In this document: positions 1-8,925 of the stretch, piece after piece
Layout: each line of letters opens with the position of its first letter
How positions within the stretch are numbered: the first letter of the stretch is position 1
Assembly: GCA_026874595.1 (NCBI GenBank)
Contig: CM049306.1
Coordinates: forward strand, 66,408,019 to 66,472,018
Source of the DNA: Sipunculus nudus
Lineage: Eukaryota; Annelida; Sipuncula; Golfingiida; Sipunculidae
Reading direction: 5' to 3'
Length of the DNA: 64,000 nt
The notes under the pieces: generated by a model
Seen by the model: the letters and a program-made list of their open reading frames with translations, nothing else
What the model was told of the DNA's origin: nothing
Databases searched by the model: none
Program-made: the position numbers and the translations under genes

Positions 1-71
1 AGAGGTCAAAATTTTCGCATCTTGTAGCCCTTGGTGAGTTCTCGGCGATCCAACCAAAAATCTTGCAAAAT

Positions 72-112
72 CTCGCACCGTTTCTCGTCGAATGAGATTT
101 CGCGATTTCACG
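72..112. other. CpG-dense patch of the unit (u72-112)
   Basis: Seven CpG dinucleotides occur in about 41 bp, including a CGCG, and CpGs are common elsewhere in the unit. This is unlike the strong CpG loss of heavily methylated vertebrate satellites. A 7-bp inverted repeat, AAATCTC (68-74) and GAGATTT (94-100), brackets part of the patch. It recurs in every copy and no variant site falls inside it. Confidence 0.6.
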
Positions 113-181
113 GTGACATGCCCTATAGGCCACAGATATGCAGGCATCCTTTTGAAACTGATACATGTTACGTCATACACT

Positions 182-293
182 AATATCTCGAAAGCAATTG
201 TTCAGTTTTTGGAAAATTACCGCTAGGGGGCGCTGCACTGCAACCCCGTACCTACTATCATTGTTTAACCATATCTCCAAAACTACACATTTT
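182..293 (+). repeat. Internal module A (u182-293)
   Basis: Diverged duplicate of the module at u1002-1110. Its first part (AATATCTCGAAA ... TTTTTGGAAA ... AGGGGGCGCTGCA) aligns to the second module with about 45 of 57 matching columns and one gap. The following 'ATATCTCCAAAACTA' phrase at u272 corresponds to 'ATACCTCCAGAACTA' at u1089. The phrase starts are 88 and 86 bp after the respective ATATCTCG starts, so the two modules are collinear over about 110 bp. Confidence 0.8.
217..235 (+). promoter_or_regulatory. CTCF-like core 1 of the unit
   Basis: The 19-mer TACCGCTAGGGGGCGCTGC contains the AGGGGGCGCT core of the vertebrate CTCF consensus (TGGCCACCAGGGGGCGCTA), preceded by CCGCT instead of CCACC. 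The core match is exact over ten bases. It lies in module A, recurs in all 51 copies because the partial last copy includes it, and none of the variable sites touches it. Binding is inferred. If the host lacks CTCF, this is only a G-rich word. Confidence 0.5.
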
Positions 294-412
294 TGGTACA
301 TAAACTGTACACCATATGAATTGGCCTTTCATGGCCTTTATGCCCATGGCCCCTTTTGTTTAATCATACACCGTCCCCACAAGTTTTAGCAACTTTGTAA
401 AAAATTAAAACC

Positions 413-455
413 CACATGCACATATACATATGCCATCACGCATGCATGCACGCGT
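413..455. other. Alternating purine-pyrimidine tracts (possible Z-DNA)
   Basis: Strict purine-pyrimidine alternation runs over u413-433 (CA/TG/TA steps, with CATATG at 427-432). It resumes over u437-455 (CG/CA/TG steps, with the 10-bp palindrome GCATGCATGC at 440-449). The interruption is only three bases. Such tracts can adopt left-handed DNA under negative supercoiling; the second, richer in CG and CA steps, is the better candidate. It occurs in every unit. The variable sites at u403 and u406 lie just upstream, and u462, u463 and u477 just downstream. Confidence 0.6.
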
Positions 456-586
456 TTTAGTATGAAAGACAGACACGCTTTCCCGTGACTGCAAAAATTA
501 TAGCGTTCGCCGTATAAAATAAGTAACCACAGGCACTCTTTGCGGGCCGGTTTGCCATTTCTGTCGCGTTATAGTTTATTGCTTGC

Positions 587-603
587 CGGAATCAGAGATT
601 TCG
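587..603. repeat. Inverted repeat with 7-bp arms and variable loop
   Basis: CGGAATC-AGA-GATTTCG is an inverted repeat with one mismatch at u589. The A589 change in copy 2 makes the arms perfectly complementary. The C594 change in copies 3, 7, 8, 12, 13, 17 and 26 alters the first loop base. The site can form only a small hairpin. Function unknown. Confidence 0.5.
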
Positions 604-624
604 ACAAGTATGTTGATCAGTTCC

Positions 625-638
625 GTTTGTTTGTTTGT
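625..638 (+). repeat. GTTT microsatellite run
   Basis: A short (GTTT)n run leads into GTCTGTATGTCCCC. It is invariant in length among copies, which is notable for a simple repeat and fits recent amplification of the array. Confidence 0.75.
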
Positions 639-745
639 CTGTATGTCCCCGCTCTACAGGCCACAATTTTGCACCAATCGTCCTGAAACTTATAGGTAGA
701 GTGTATAATCGGTTCTTCTCGGAGCCTATTGTTTTTGCTCATGAT

Positions 746-770
746 CGGTCAAGGGTCAAGGTCAGGGTCA
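746..770 (+). promoter_or_regulatory. Cluster of four nuclear-receptor-type half-sites
   Basis: CGGTCA (746-751), one spacer base, then GGGTCA (753-758), AGGTCA (759-764) and GGGTCA (765-770) follow each other as direct repeats: DR1, DR0, DR0. Bases 756-764 spell TCAAGGTCA, the extended half-site bound by monomeric receptors of the NR5A/FTZ-F1 and ERR type. The cluster is invariant in all 50 full copies. GGTCA-rich strings are also common as simple repeats in animal genomes, so binding is a hypothesis. Confidence 0.45.
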
Positions 771-1001
771 CCAAAAAGCTCAAAAACGGTTTTTTCTTCA
801 TACCTTCGTCAAAAATAGCCGTAGGCACCTAATCTGTAGCCCGTTTTATTTGCCACTGCATGGCCACTTCCAACACTGCAAAATTGCCTGATTTCGATGT
901 TACCATGGTTACGCAATTTTGGGGAGAAATCATGGAATTTCGTGATATTTTTCAAATTTGCAGCAATTTTACTGATTCTGAGATATTTTATGTAACATAA
1001 G

Positions 1002-1110
1002 AATATCTCGAAACGGGTTTTTCAGATTTTGGAAATGGCCGCCAGGGGGCGTTGCAGATGAAAAAACATGAAAATTTGTTTTGGTGCTATACCTCCAGAA
1101 CTATTAAACA
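1002..1110 (+). repeat. Internal module B (u1002-1110)
   Basis: Second member of the internal duplicate pair, 820 bp downstream of module A and 455 bp upstream of the next unit's module A. The spacing is unequal, so the 1275-bp unit is not a simple dimer of a smaller satellite. The C1073 variant of type P copies lies within it. Confidence 0.8.
1036..1054 (+). promoter_or_regulatory. CTCF-like core 2 of the unit
   Basis: TGGCCGCCAGGGGGCGTTG matches the 19-base vertebrate CTCF consensus TGGCCACCAGGGGGCGCTA at 16 positions. The three differences are G for A, T for C and G for A. It has the same orientation as core 1, is invariant across all 50 complete copies and sits at the equivalent place in module B. 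This is the best regulatory-site match in the unit. It is still a motif match, not evidence of occupancy. Confidence 0.55.
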
Positions 1111-1162
1111 TTGGGCCATTTCCATCACAGCACCTTGAACTAGGGTCCATGGGCTTATTTTT

Positions 1163-1187
1163 GCGCATAGGCGCCAAAGTGCGCTAT
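1163..1187. other. GCGC-rich short inverted and direct repeats
   Basis: The stretch from 1163 contains three GCGC words and the palindrome GGCGCC (1170-1175). ATAGGCGC (1167-1174) pairs imperfectly with GCGCTAT (1181-1187). It is invariant in all copies. Nothing more can be assigned. Confidence 0.4.
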
Positions 1188-1207
1188 TGCCAGATTTCTC
1201 TATTTTT

Positions 1208-1211
1208 GGGG
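1208..1211 (+). other. Length-variable G run
   Basis: Four Gs in most copies, five in copies 14, 18, 20 and 21. The insertion shifts frames and opens an 81-codon frame in those copies. It is always followed by T24 in the next copy, so it is inherited as a haplotype rather than being random sequencing noise. Confidence 0.8.
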
Positions 1212-1275
1212 TAAAACCTTTGAATTTTGAAAATATGCAGTTTTCAGCTTCTAACTCTGTCAGTTTTTATGCTAG

Positions 1276-2550
1276 AGAGGTCAAAATTTTCGCATCTTGT
1301 AGCCCTTGGTGAGTTCTCGGCGATCCAACCAAAAATCTTGCAAAATCTCGCACCGTTTCTCGTCGAATGAGATTTCGCGATTTCACGGTGACATGCCCTA
1401 TAGGCCACAGATATGCAGGCATCCTTTTGAAACTGATACATGTTACGTCATACACTAATATCTCGAAAGCAATTGTTCAGTTTTTGGAAAATTACCGCTA
1501 GGGGGCGCTGCACTGCAACCCCGTACCTACTATCATTGTTTAACCATATCTCCAAAACTACACATTTTAGGTACATAAACTGTACACCATATGAATTGGC
1601 CTTTCATGGCCTTTCTGCCCATGGCCCCTTTTGTTTAATCATACACCGTCCCCACAAGTTTTAGCAACTTTGTAAAAAATTAAAACCCACATGCACATAT
1701 ACATATGCCATCACGCATGCATGCACGCGTTTTAGTATGAAAGACAGACACGCTTTCCCGTGACTGCAAAAATTATAGCGTTCGCCGTATAAAATAAGTA
1801 ACCACAGGCACTCTTTGCGGGCCGGTTTGCCATTTCTGTCGCGTTATAGTTTATTGCTTGCCGAAATCAGAGATTTCGACAAGTATGTTGATCAGTTCCG
1901 TTTGTTTGTTTGTCTGTATGTCCCCGCTCTACAGGCCACAATTTTGCACCAATCGTCCTGAAACTTATAGGTAGAGTGTATAATCGGTTCTTCTCGGAGC
2001 CTATTGTTTTTGCTCATGATCGGTCAAGGGTCAAGGTCAGGGTCACCAAAAAGCTCAAAAACGGTTTTTTCTTCATACCTTCGTCAAAAATAGCCGTAGG
2101 CACCTAATCTGTAGCCCGTTTTATTTGCCACTGCATGGCCACTTCCAACACTGCAAAATTGCCTCATTTCGATGTTACCATGGTTACGCAATTTTGGGGA
2201 GAAATCATGGAATTTCGTGATATTTTTCAAATTTGCAGCAATTTTACTGATTCTGAGATATTTTATGTAACATAAGAATATCTCGAAACGGGTTTTTCAG
2301 ATTTTGGAAATGGCCGCCAGGGGGCGTTGCAGATGAAAAAACATGAAAATTTGTTTTGGTGCTATACCTCCAGAACTATTAAACATTGGGCCATTTCCAT
2401 CACAGCACCTTGAACTAGGGTCCATGGGCTTATTTTTGCGCATAGGCGCCAAAGTGCGCTATTGCCAGATTTCTCTATTTTTGGGGTAAAACCTTTGAAT
2501 TTTGAAAATATGCAGTTTTCAGCTTCTAACTCTGTCAGTTTTTATGCTAG
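1276..2550 (+). repeat. Satellite copy 2
   Basis: Private A589 (base 1864) and C890 (base 2165). The only copy of domain I with C890, and the one that breaks the five-unit pattern. Confidence 0.97.
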
Positions 2551-3825
2551 AGAGGTCAAAATTTTCGCATCTTGTAGCCCTTGGTGAGTTCTCGGCGATC
2601 CAACCAAAAATCTTGCAAAATCTCGCACCGTTTCTCGTCGAATGAGATTTCGCGATTTCACGGTGACATGCCCTATAGGCCACAGATATGCAGGCATCCT
2701 TTTGAAACTGATACATGTTACGTCATACACTAATATCTCGAAAGCAATTGTTCAGTTTTTGGAAAATTACCGCTAGGGGGCGCTGCACTGCAACCCCGTA
2801 CCTACTATCATTGTTTAACCATATCTCCAAAACTACACATTTTAGGTACATAAACTGTACACCATATGAATTGGCCTTTCATGGCCTTTCTGCCCATGGC
2901 CCCTTTTGTTTAATCATACACCGTCCCCACAAGTTTTAGCAACTTTGTAAAAAATAAAAACCCACATGCACATATACATATGCCATCACGCATGCATGCA
3001 CGCGTTTTAGTATGAAAGACAGACACGCTTTCCCGTGACTGCAAAAATTATAGCGTTCGCCGTATAAAATAAGTAACCACAGGCACTCTTTGCGGGCCGG
3101 TTTGCCATTTCTGTCGCGTTATAGTTTATTGCTTGCCGGAATCCGAGATTTCGACAAGTATGTTGATCAGTTCCGTTTGTTTGTTTGTCTGTATGTCCCC
3201 GCTCTACAGGCCACAATTTTGCACCAATCGTCCTGAAACTTATAGGTAGAGTGTATAATCGGTTCTTCTCGGAGCCTATTGTTTTTGCTCATGATCGGTC
3301 AAGGGTCAAGGTCAGGGTCACCAAAAAGCTCAAAAACGGTTTTTTCTTCATACCTTCGTCAAAAATAGCCGTAGGCACCTAATCTGTAGCCCGTTTTATT
3401 TGCCACTGCATGGCCACTTCCAACACTGCAAAATTGCCTGATTTCGATGTTACCATGGTTACGCAATTTTGGGGAGAAATCATGGAATTTCGTGATATTT
3501 TTCAAATTTGCAGCAATTTTACTGATTCTGAGATATTTTATGTAACATAAGAATATCTCGAAACGGGTTTTTCAGATTTTGGAAATGGCCGCCAGGGGGC
3601 GTTGCAGATGAAAAAACATGAAAATTTGTTTTGGTGCTATACCTCCAGAACTATTAAACATTGGGCCATTTCCATCACAGCACCTTGAACTAGGGTCCAT
3701 GGGCTTATTTTTGCGCATAGGCGCCAAAGTGCGCTATTGCCAGATTTCTCTATTTTTGGGGTAAAACCTTTGAATTTTGAAAATATGCAGTTTTCAGCTT
3801 CTAACTCTGTCAGTTTTTATGCTAG
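2551..3825 (+). repeat. Satellite copy 3
   Basis: A406 (base 2956) and C594 (base 3144), G890. Same haplotype as copy 8. Confidence 0.97.
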
Positions 3826-5100
3826 AGAGGTCAAAATTTTCGCATCTTGTAGCCCTTGGTGAGTTCTCGGCGATCCAACCAAAAATCTTGCAAAATCTCG
3901 CACCGTTTCTCGTCGAATGAGATTTCGCGATTTCACGGTGACATGCCCTATAGGCCACAGATATGCAGTCATCCTTTTGAAACTGATACATGTTACGTCA
4001 TACACTAATATCTCGAAAGCAATTGTTCAGTTTTTGGAAAATTACCGCTAGGGGGCGCTGCACTGCAACCCCGTACCTACTATCATTGTTTAACCATATC
4101 TCCAAAACTACACATTTTAGGTACATAAACTGTACACCATATGAATTGGCCTTTCATGGCCTTTCTGCCCATGGCCCCTTTTGTTTAATCATACACCGTC
4201 CCCACAAGTTTTAGCAACTTTGTAAAAAATTAAAACCCACATGCACATATACATATGCCATCACGCATGCATGCACGCGTTTTAGTATGAAAGACAGACA
4301 CGCTTTCCCGTGACTGCAAAAATTATAGCGTTCGCCGTATAAAATAAGTAACCACAGGCACTCTTTGCGGGCCGGTTTGCCATTTCTGTCGCGTTATAGT
4401 TTATTGCTTGCCGGAATCAGAGATTTCGACAAGTATGTTGATCAGTTCCGTTTGTTTGTTTGTCTGTATGTCCCCGCTCTACAGGCCACAATTTTGCACC
4501 AATCGTCCTGAAACTTATAGGTAGAGTGTATAATCGGTTCTTCTCGGAGCCTATTGTTTTTGCTCATGATCGGTCAAGGGTCAAGGTCAGGGTCACCAAA
4601 AAGCTCAAAAACGGTTTTTTCTTCATACCTTCGTCAAAAATAGCCGTAGGCACCTAATCTGTAGCCCGTTTTATTTGCCACTGCATGGCCACTTCCAACA
4701 CTGCAAAATTGCCTGATTTCGATGTTACCATGGTTACGCAATTTTGGGGAGAAATCATGGAATTTCGTGATATTTTTCAAATTTGCAGCAATTTTACTGA
4801 TTCTGAGATATTTTATGTAACATAAGAATATCTCGAAACGGGTTTTTCAGATTTTGGAAATGGCCGCCAGGGGGCGTTGCAGATGAAAAAACATGAAAAT
4901 TTGTTTTGGTGCTATACCTCCAGAACTATTAAACATTGGGCCATTTCCATCACAGCACCTTGAACTAGGGTCCATGGGCTTATTTTTGCGCATAGGCGCC
5001 AAAGTGCGCTATTGCCAGATTTCTCTATTTTTGGGGTAAAACCTTTGAATTTTGAAAATATGCAGTTTTCAGCTTCTAACTCTGTCAGTTTTTATGCTAG
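3826..5100 (+). repeat. Satellite copy 4
   Basis: T144 (base 3969), G890. Same haplotype as copy 9. Confidence 0.97.
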
Positions 5101-6375
5101 AGAGGTCAAAATTTTCGCATCTTGTAGCCCTTGGTGAGTTCTCGGCGATCCAACCAAAAATCTTGCAAAATCTCGCACCGTTTCTCGTCGAATGAGATTT
5201 CGCGATTTCACGGTGACATGCCCTATAGGCCACAGATATGCAGGCATCCTTTTGAAACTGATACATGTTACGTCATACACTAATATCTCGAAAGCAATTG
5301 TTCAGTTTTTGGAAAATTACCGCTAGGGGGCGCTGCACTGCAACCCCGTACCTACTATCATTGTTTAACCATATCTCCAAAACTACACATTTTAGGTACA
5401 TAAACTGTACACCATATGAATTGGCCTTTCATGGCCTTTCTGCCCATGGCCCCTTTTGTTTAATCATACACCGTCCCCACAAGTTTTAGCAACTTTGTAA
5501 AAAATTAAAACCCACATGCACATATACATATGCCATCACGCATGCATGCACGCGTTTTAGTTAGAAAGACAGACACACTTTCCCGTGACTGCAAAAATTA
5601 TAGCGTTCGCCGTATAAAATAAGTAACCACAGGCACTCTTTGCGGGCCGGTTTGCCATTTCTGTCGCGTTATAGTTTATTGCTTGCCGGAATCAGAGATT
5701 TCGACAAGTATGTTGATCAGTTCCGTTTGTTTGTTTGTCTGTATGTCCCCGCTCTACAGGCCACAATTTTGCACCAATCGTCCTGAAACTTATAGGTAGA
5801 GTGTATAATCGGTTCTTCTCGGAGCCTATTGTTTTTGCTCATGATCGGTCAAGGGTCAAGGTCAGGGTCACCAAAAAGCTCAAAAACGGTTTTTTCTTCA
5901 TACCTTCGTCAAAAATAGCCGTAGGCACCTAATCTGTAGCCCGTTTTATTTGCCACTGCATGGCCACTTCCAACACTGCAAAATTGCCTGATTTCGATGT
6001 TACCATGGTTACGCAATTTTGGGGAGAAATCATGGAATTTCGTGATATTTTTCAAATTTGCAGCAATTTTACTGATTCTGAGATATTTTATGTAACATAA
6101 GAATATCTCGAAACGGGTTTTTCAGATTTTGGAAATGGCCGCCAGGGGGCGTTGCAGATGAAAAAACATGAAAATTTGTTTTGGTGCTATACCTCCAGAA
6201 CTATTAAACATTGGGCCATTTCCATCACAGCACCTTGAACTAGGGTCCATGGGCTTATTTTTGCGCATAGGCGCCAAAGTGCGCTATTGCCAGATTTCTC
6301 TATTTTTGGGGTAAAACCTTTGAATTTTGAAAATATGCAGTTTTCAGCTTCTAACTCTGTCAGTTTTTATGCTAG
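5101..6375 (+). repeat. Satellite copy 5
   Basis: TTAG in place of TATG at u461-464 (bases 5562-5563 changed) plus A477 (base 5577). Same haplotype as copy 10. Confidence 0.97.
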
Positions 6376-7650
6376 AGAGGTCAAAATTTTCGCATCTTGT
6401 AGCCCTTGGTGAGTTCTCGGCGATCCAACCAAAAATCTTGCAAAATCTCGCACCGTTTCTCGTCGAATGAGATTTCGCGATTTCACGGTGACATGCCCTA
6501 TAGGCCACAGATATGCAGGCATCCTTTTGAAACTGATACATGTTACGTCATACACTAATATCTCGAAAGCAATTGTTCAGTTTTTGGAAAATTACCGCTA
6601 GGGGGCGCTGCACTGCAACCCCGTACCTACTATCATTGTTTAACCATATCTCCAAAACTACACATTTTTGGTACATAAACTGTACACCATATGAATTGGC
6701 CTTTCATGGCCTTTATGCCCATGGCCCCTTTTGTTTAATCATACACCGTCCCCACAAGTTTTAGCAACTTTGTAAAAAATTAAAACCCACATGCACATAT
6801 ACATATGCCATCACGCATGCATGCACGCGTTTTAGTATGAAAGACAGACACGCTTTCCCGTGACTGCAAAAATTATAGCGTTCGCCGTATAAAATAAGTA
6901 ACCACAGGCACTCTTTGCGGGCCGGTTTGCCATTTCTGTCGCGTTATAGTTTATTGCTTGCCGGAATCAGAGATTTCGACAAGTATGTTGATCAGTTCCG
7001 TTTGTTTGTTTGTCTGTATGTCCCCGCTCTACAGGCCACAATTTTGCACCAATCGTCCTGAAACTTATAGGTAGAGTGTATAATCGGTTCTTCTCGGAGC
7101 CTATTGTTTTTGCTCATGATCGGTCAAGGGTCAAGGTCAGGGTCACCAAAAAGCTCAAAAACGGTTTTTTCTTCATACCTTCGTCAAAAATAGCCGTAGG
7201 CACCTAATCTGTAGCCCGTTTTATTTGCCACTGCATGGCCACTTCCAACACTGCAAAATTGCCTGATTTCGATGTTACCATGGTTACGCAATTTTGGGGA
7301 GAAATCATGGAATTTCGTGATATTTTTCAAATTTGCAGCAATTTTACTGATTCTGAGATATTTTATGTAACATAAGAATATCTCGAAACGGGTTTTTCAG
7401 ATTTTGGAAATGGCCGCCAGGGGGCGTTGCAGATGAAAAAACATGAAAATTTGTTTTGGTGCTATACCTCCAGAACTATTAAACATTGGGCCATTTCCAT
7501 CACAGCACCTTGAACTAGGGTCCATGGGCTTATTTTTGCGCATAGGCGCCAAAGTGCGCTATTGCCAGATTTCTCTATTTTTGGGGTAAAACCTTTGAAT
7601 TTTGAAAATATGCAGTTTTCAGCTTCTAACTCTGTCAGTTTTTATGCTAG
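6376..7650 (+). repeat. Satellite copy 6
   Basis: T294 (base 6669) and A340 (base 6715), G890. No difference from copy 1 was seen. Confidence 0.97.
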
Positions 7651-8925
7651 AGAGGTCAAAATTTTCGCATCTTGTAGCCCTTGGTGAGTTCTCGGCGATC
7701 CAACCAAAAATCTTGCAAAATCTCGCACCGTTTCTCGTCGAATGAGATTTCGCGATTTCACGGTGACATGCCCTATAGGCCACAGATATGCAGGCATCCT
7801 TTTGAAACTGATACATGTTACGTCATACACTAATATCTCGAAAGCAATTGTTCAGTTTTTGGAAAATTACCGCTAGGGGGCGCTGCACTGCAACCCCGTA
7901 CCTACTATCATTGTTTAACCATATCTCCAAAACTACACATTTTAGGTACATAAACTGTACACCATATGAATTGGCCTTTCATGGCCTTTCTGCCCATGGC
8001 CCCTTTTGTTTAATCATACACCGTCCCCACAAGTTTTAGCAACTTTGTAAAAAATTAAAACCCACATGCACATATACATATGCCATCACGCATGCATGCA
8101 CGCGTTTTAGTATGAAAGACAGACACGCTTTCCCGTGACTGCAAAAATTATAGCGTTCGCCGTATAAAATAAGTAACCACAGGCACTCTTTGCGGGCCGG
8201 TTTGCCATTTCTGTCGCCTTATAGTTTATTGCTTGCCGGAATCCGAGATTTCGACAAGTATGTTGATCAGTTCCGTTTGTTTGTTTGTCTGTATGTCCCC
8301 GCTCTACAGGCCACAATTTTGCACCAATCGTCCTGAAACTTATAGGTAGAGTGTATAATCGGTTCTTCTCGGAGCCTATTGTTTTTGCTCATGATCGGTC
8401 AAGGGTCAAGGTCAGGGTCACCAAAAAGCTCAAAAACGGTTTTTTCTTCATACCTTCGTCAAAAATAGCCGTAGGCACCTAATCTGTAGCCCGTTTTATT
8501 TGCCACTGCATGGCCACTTCCAACACTGCAAAATTGCCTGATTTCGATGTTACCATGGTTACGCAATTTTGGGGAGAAATCATGGAATTTCGTGATATTT
8601 TTCAAATTTGCAGCAATTTTACTGATTCTGAGATATTTTATGTAACATAAGAATATCTCGAAACGGGTTTTTCAGATTTTGGAAATGGCCGCCAGGGGGC
8701 GTTGCAGATGAAAAAACATGAAAATTTGTTTTGGTGCTATACCTCCAGAACTATTAAACATTGGGCCATTTCCATCACAGCACCTTGAACTAGGGTCCAT
8801 GGGCTTATTTTTGCGCATAGGCGCCAAAGTGCGCTATTGCCAGATTTCTCTATTTTTGGGGTAAAACCTTTGAATTTTGAAAATATGCAGTTTTCAGCTT
8901 CTAACTCTGTCAGTTTTTATGCTAG
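7651..8925 (+). repeat. Satellite copy 7
   Basis: C568 (base 8218) and C594 (base 8244), G890. Same haplotype as copy 12. Confidence 0.97.

Larger units (their letters stand above)
620..832 (+). repeat. Segment resembling a dispersed invertebrate repeat
   Basis: The order GTTT run, 'TCTACAGGCCACAATTTTGCACC', a CGTCCTGAAACTT phrase, then GGTCAAGG repeats and a CACC end resembles interspersed repeats I associate with marine invertebrate genomes. If correct, the satellite unit absorbed or derives from a dispersed element. The 65-codon frame at 635-832 lies here but shows no protein-family features. I cannot name the family. Confidence 0.35.
1..1275 (+). repeat. Satellite copy 1
   Basis: Carries T at u294 (base 294) and A at u340 (base 340), the marker pair shared with copies 6 and 11. 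G890. Used here as the reference unit for sub-elements. Confidence 0.97.
1..6375. repeat. HOR pentamer 1 of domain I (copies 1-5)
   Basis: First 6375-bp block. It matches the next block marker for marker in copies 1, 3, 4 and 5. It differs in copy 2, which has A589 and C890 where copy 7 has C568 and C594. Confidence 0.9.

Noticed and set aside
296-310. GTACA/TGTAC inverted repeat resembling a steroid-receptor element
   Set aside because: Arms are only 5 bp and the spacer is 5 bp rather than the usual 3. The adjacent bases do not extend the match.
165-389. 74-codon open frame, repeated once per unit on the + strand
   Set aside because: It recurs only because the unit recurs. Differences between copies are few and include replacements (W/R, Y/S, L/Q), with no protein-family features, no upstream signals, and other open frames overlapping on the opposite strand.
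635-832. 65-codon open frame on the + strand, repeated once per unit
   Set aside because: Overlaps the GTTT run and the GGTCA cluster, which dictate its composition. No motif, signal peptide or family resemblance. Most likely a chance frame.
1004-1016. CENP-B box-like word near TCTCGAAACGGG
   Set aside because: It has CGGG downstream of a CG-containing word but lacks the required TTCG and spacing of the NTTCGNNNNANNCGGGN box. I found no match on either strand.
1-1275. Unit as a dimer or trimer of a smaller satellite
   Set aside because: Only about 110 bp (modules A and B) is internally duplicated, at unequal spacing (820 and 455 bp). The remaining sequence shows no internal period by eye.
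1244-1455. Overlapping 65- and 62-codon frames on the - strand
   Set aside because: Two frames over the same bases, both destroyed or changed by ordinary variants (for example C161 removes the start of the longer one). No sign of coding constraint.
3007-3216. 69-codon - strand frame seen only in some copies
   Set aside because: It appears only where C594 replaces A594 and removes a stop codon, so it is a by-product of a single substitution.
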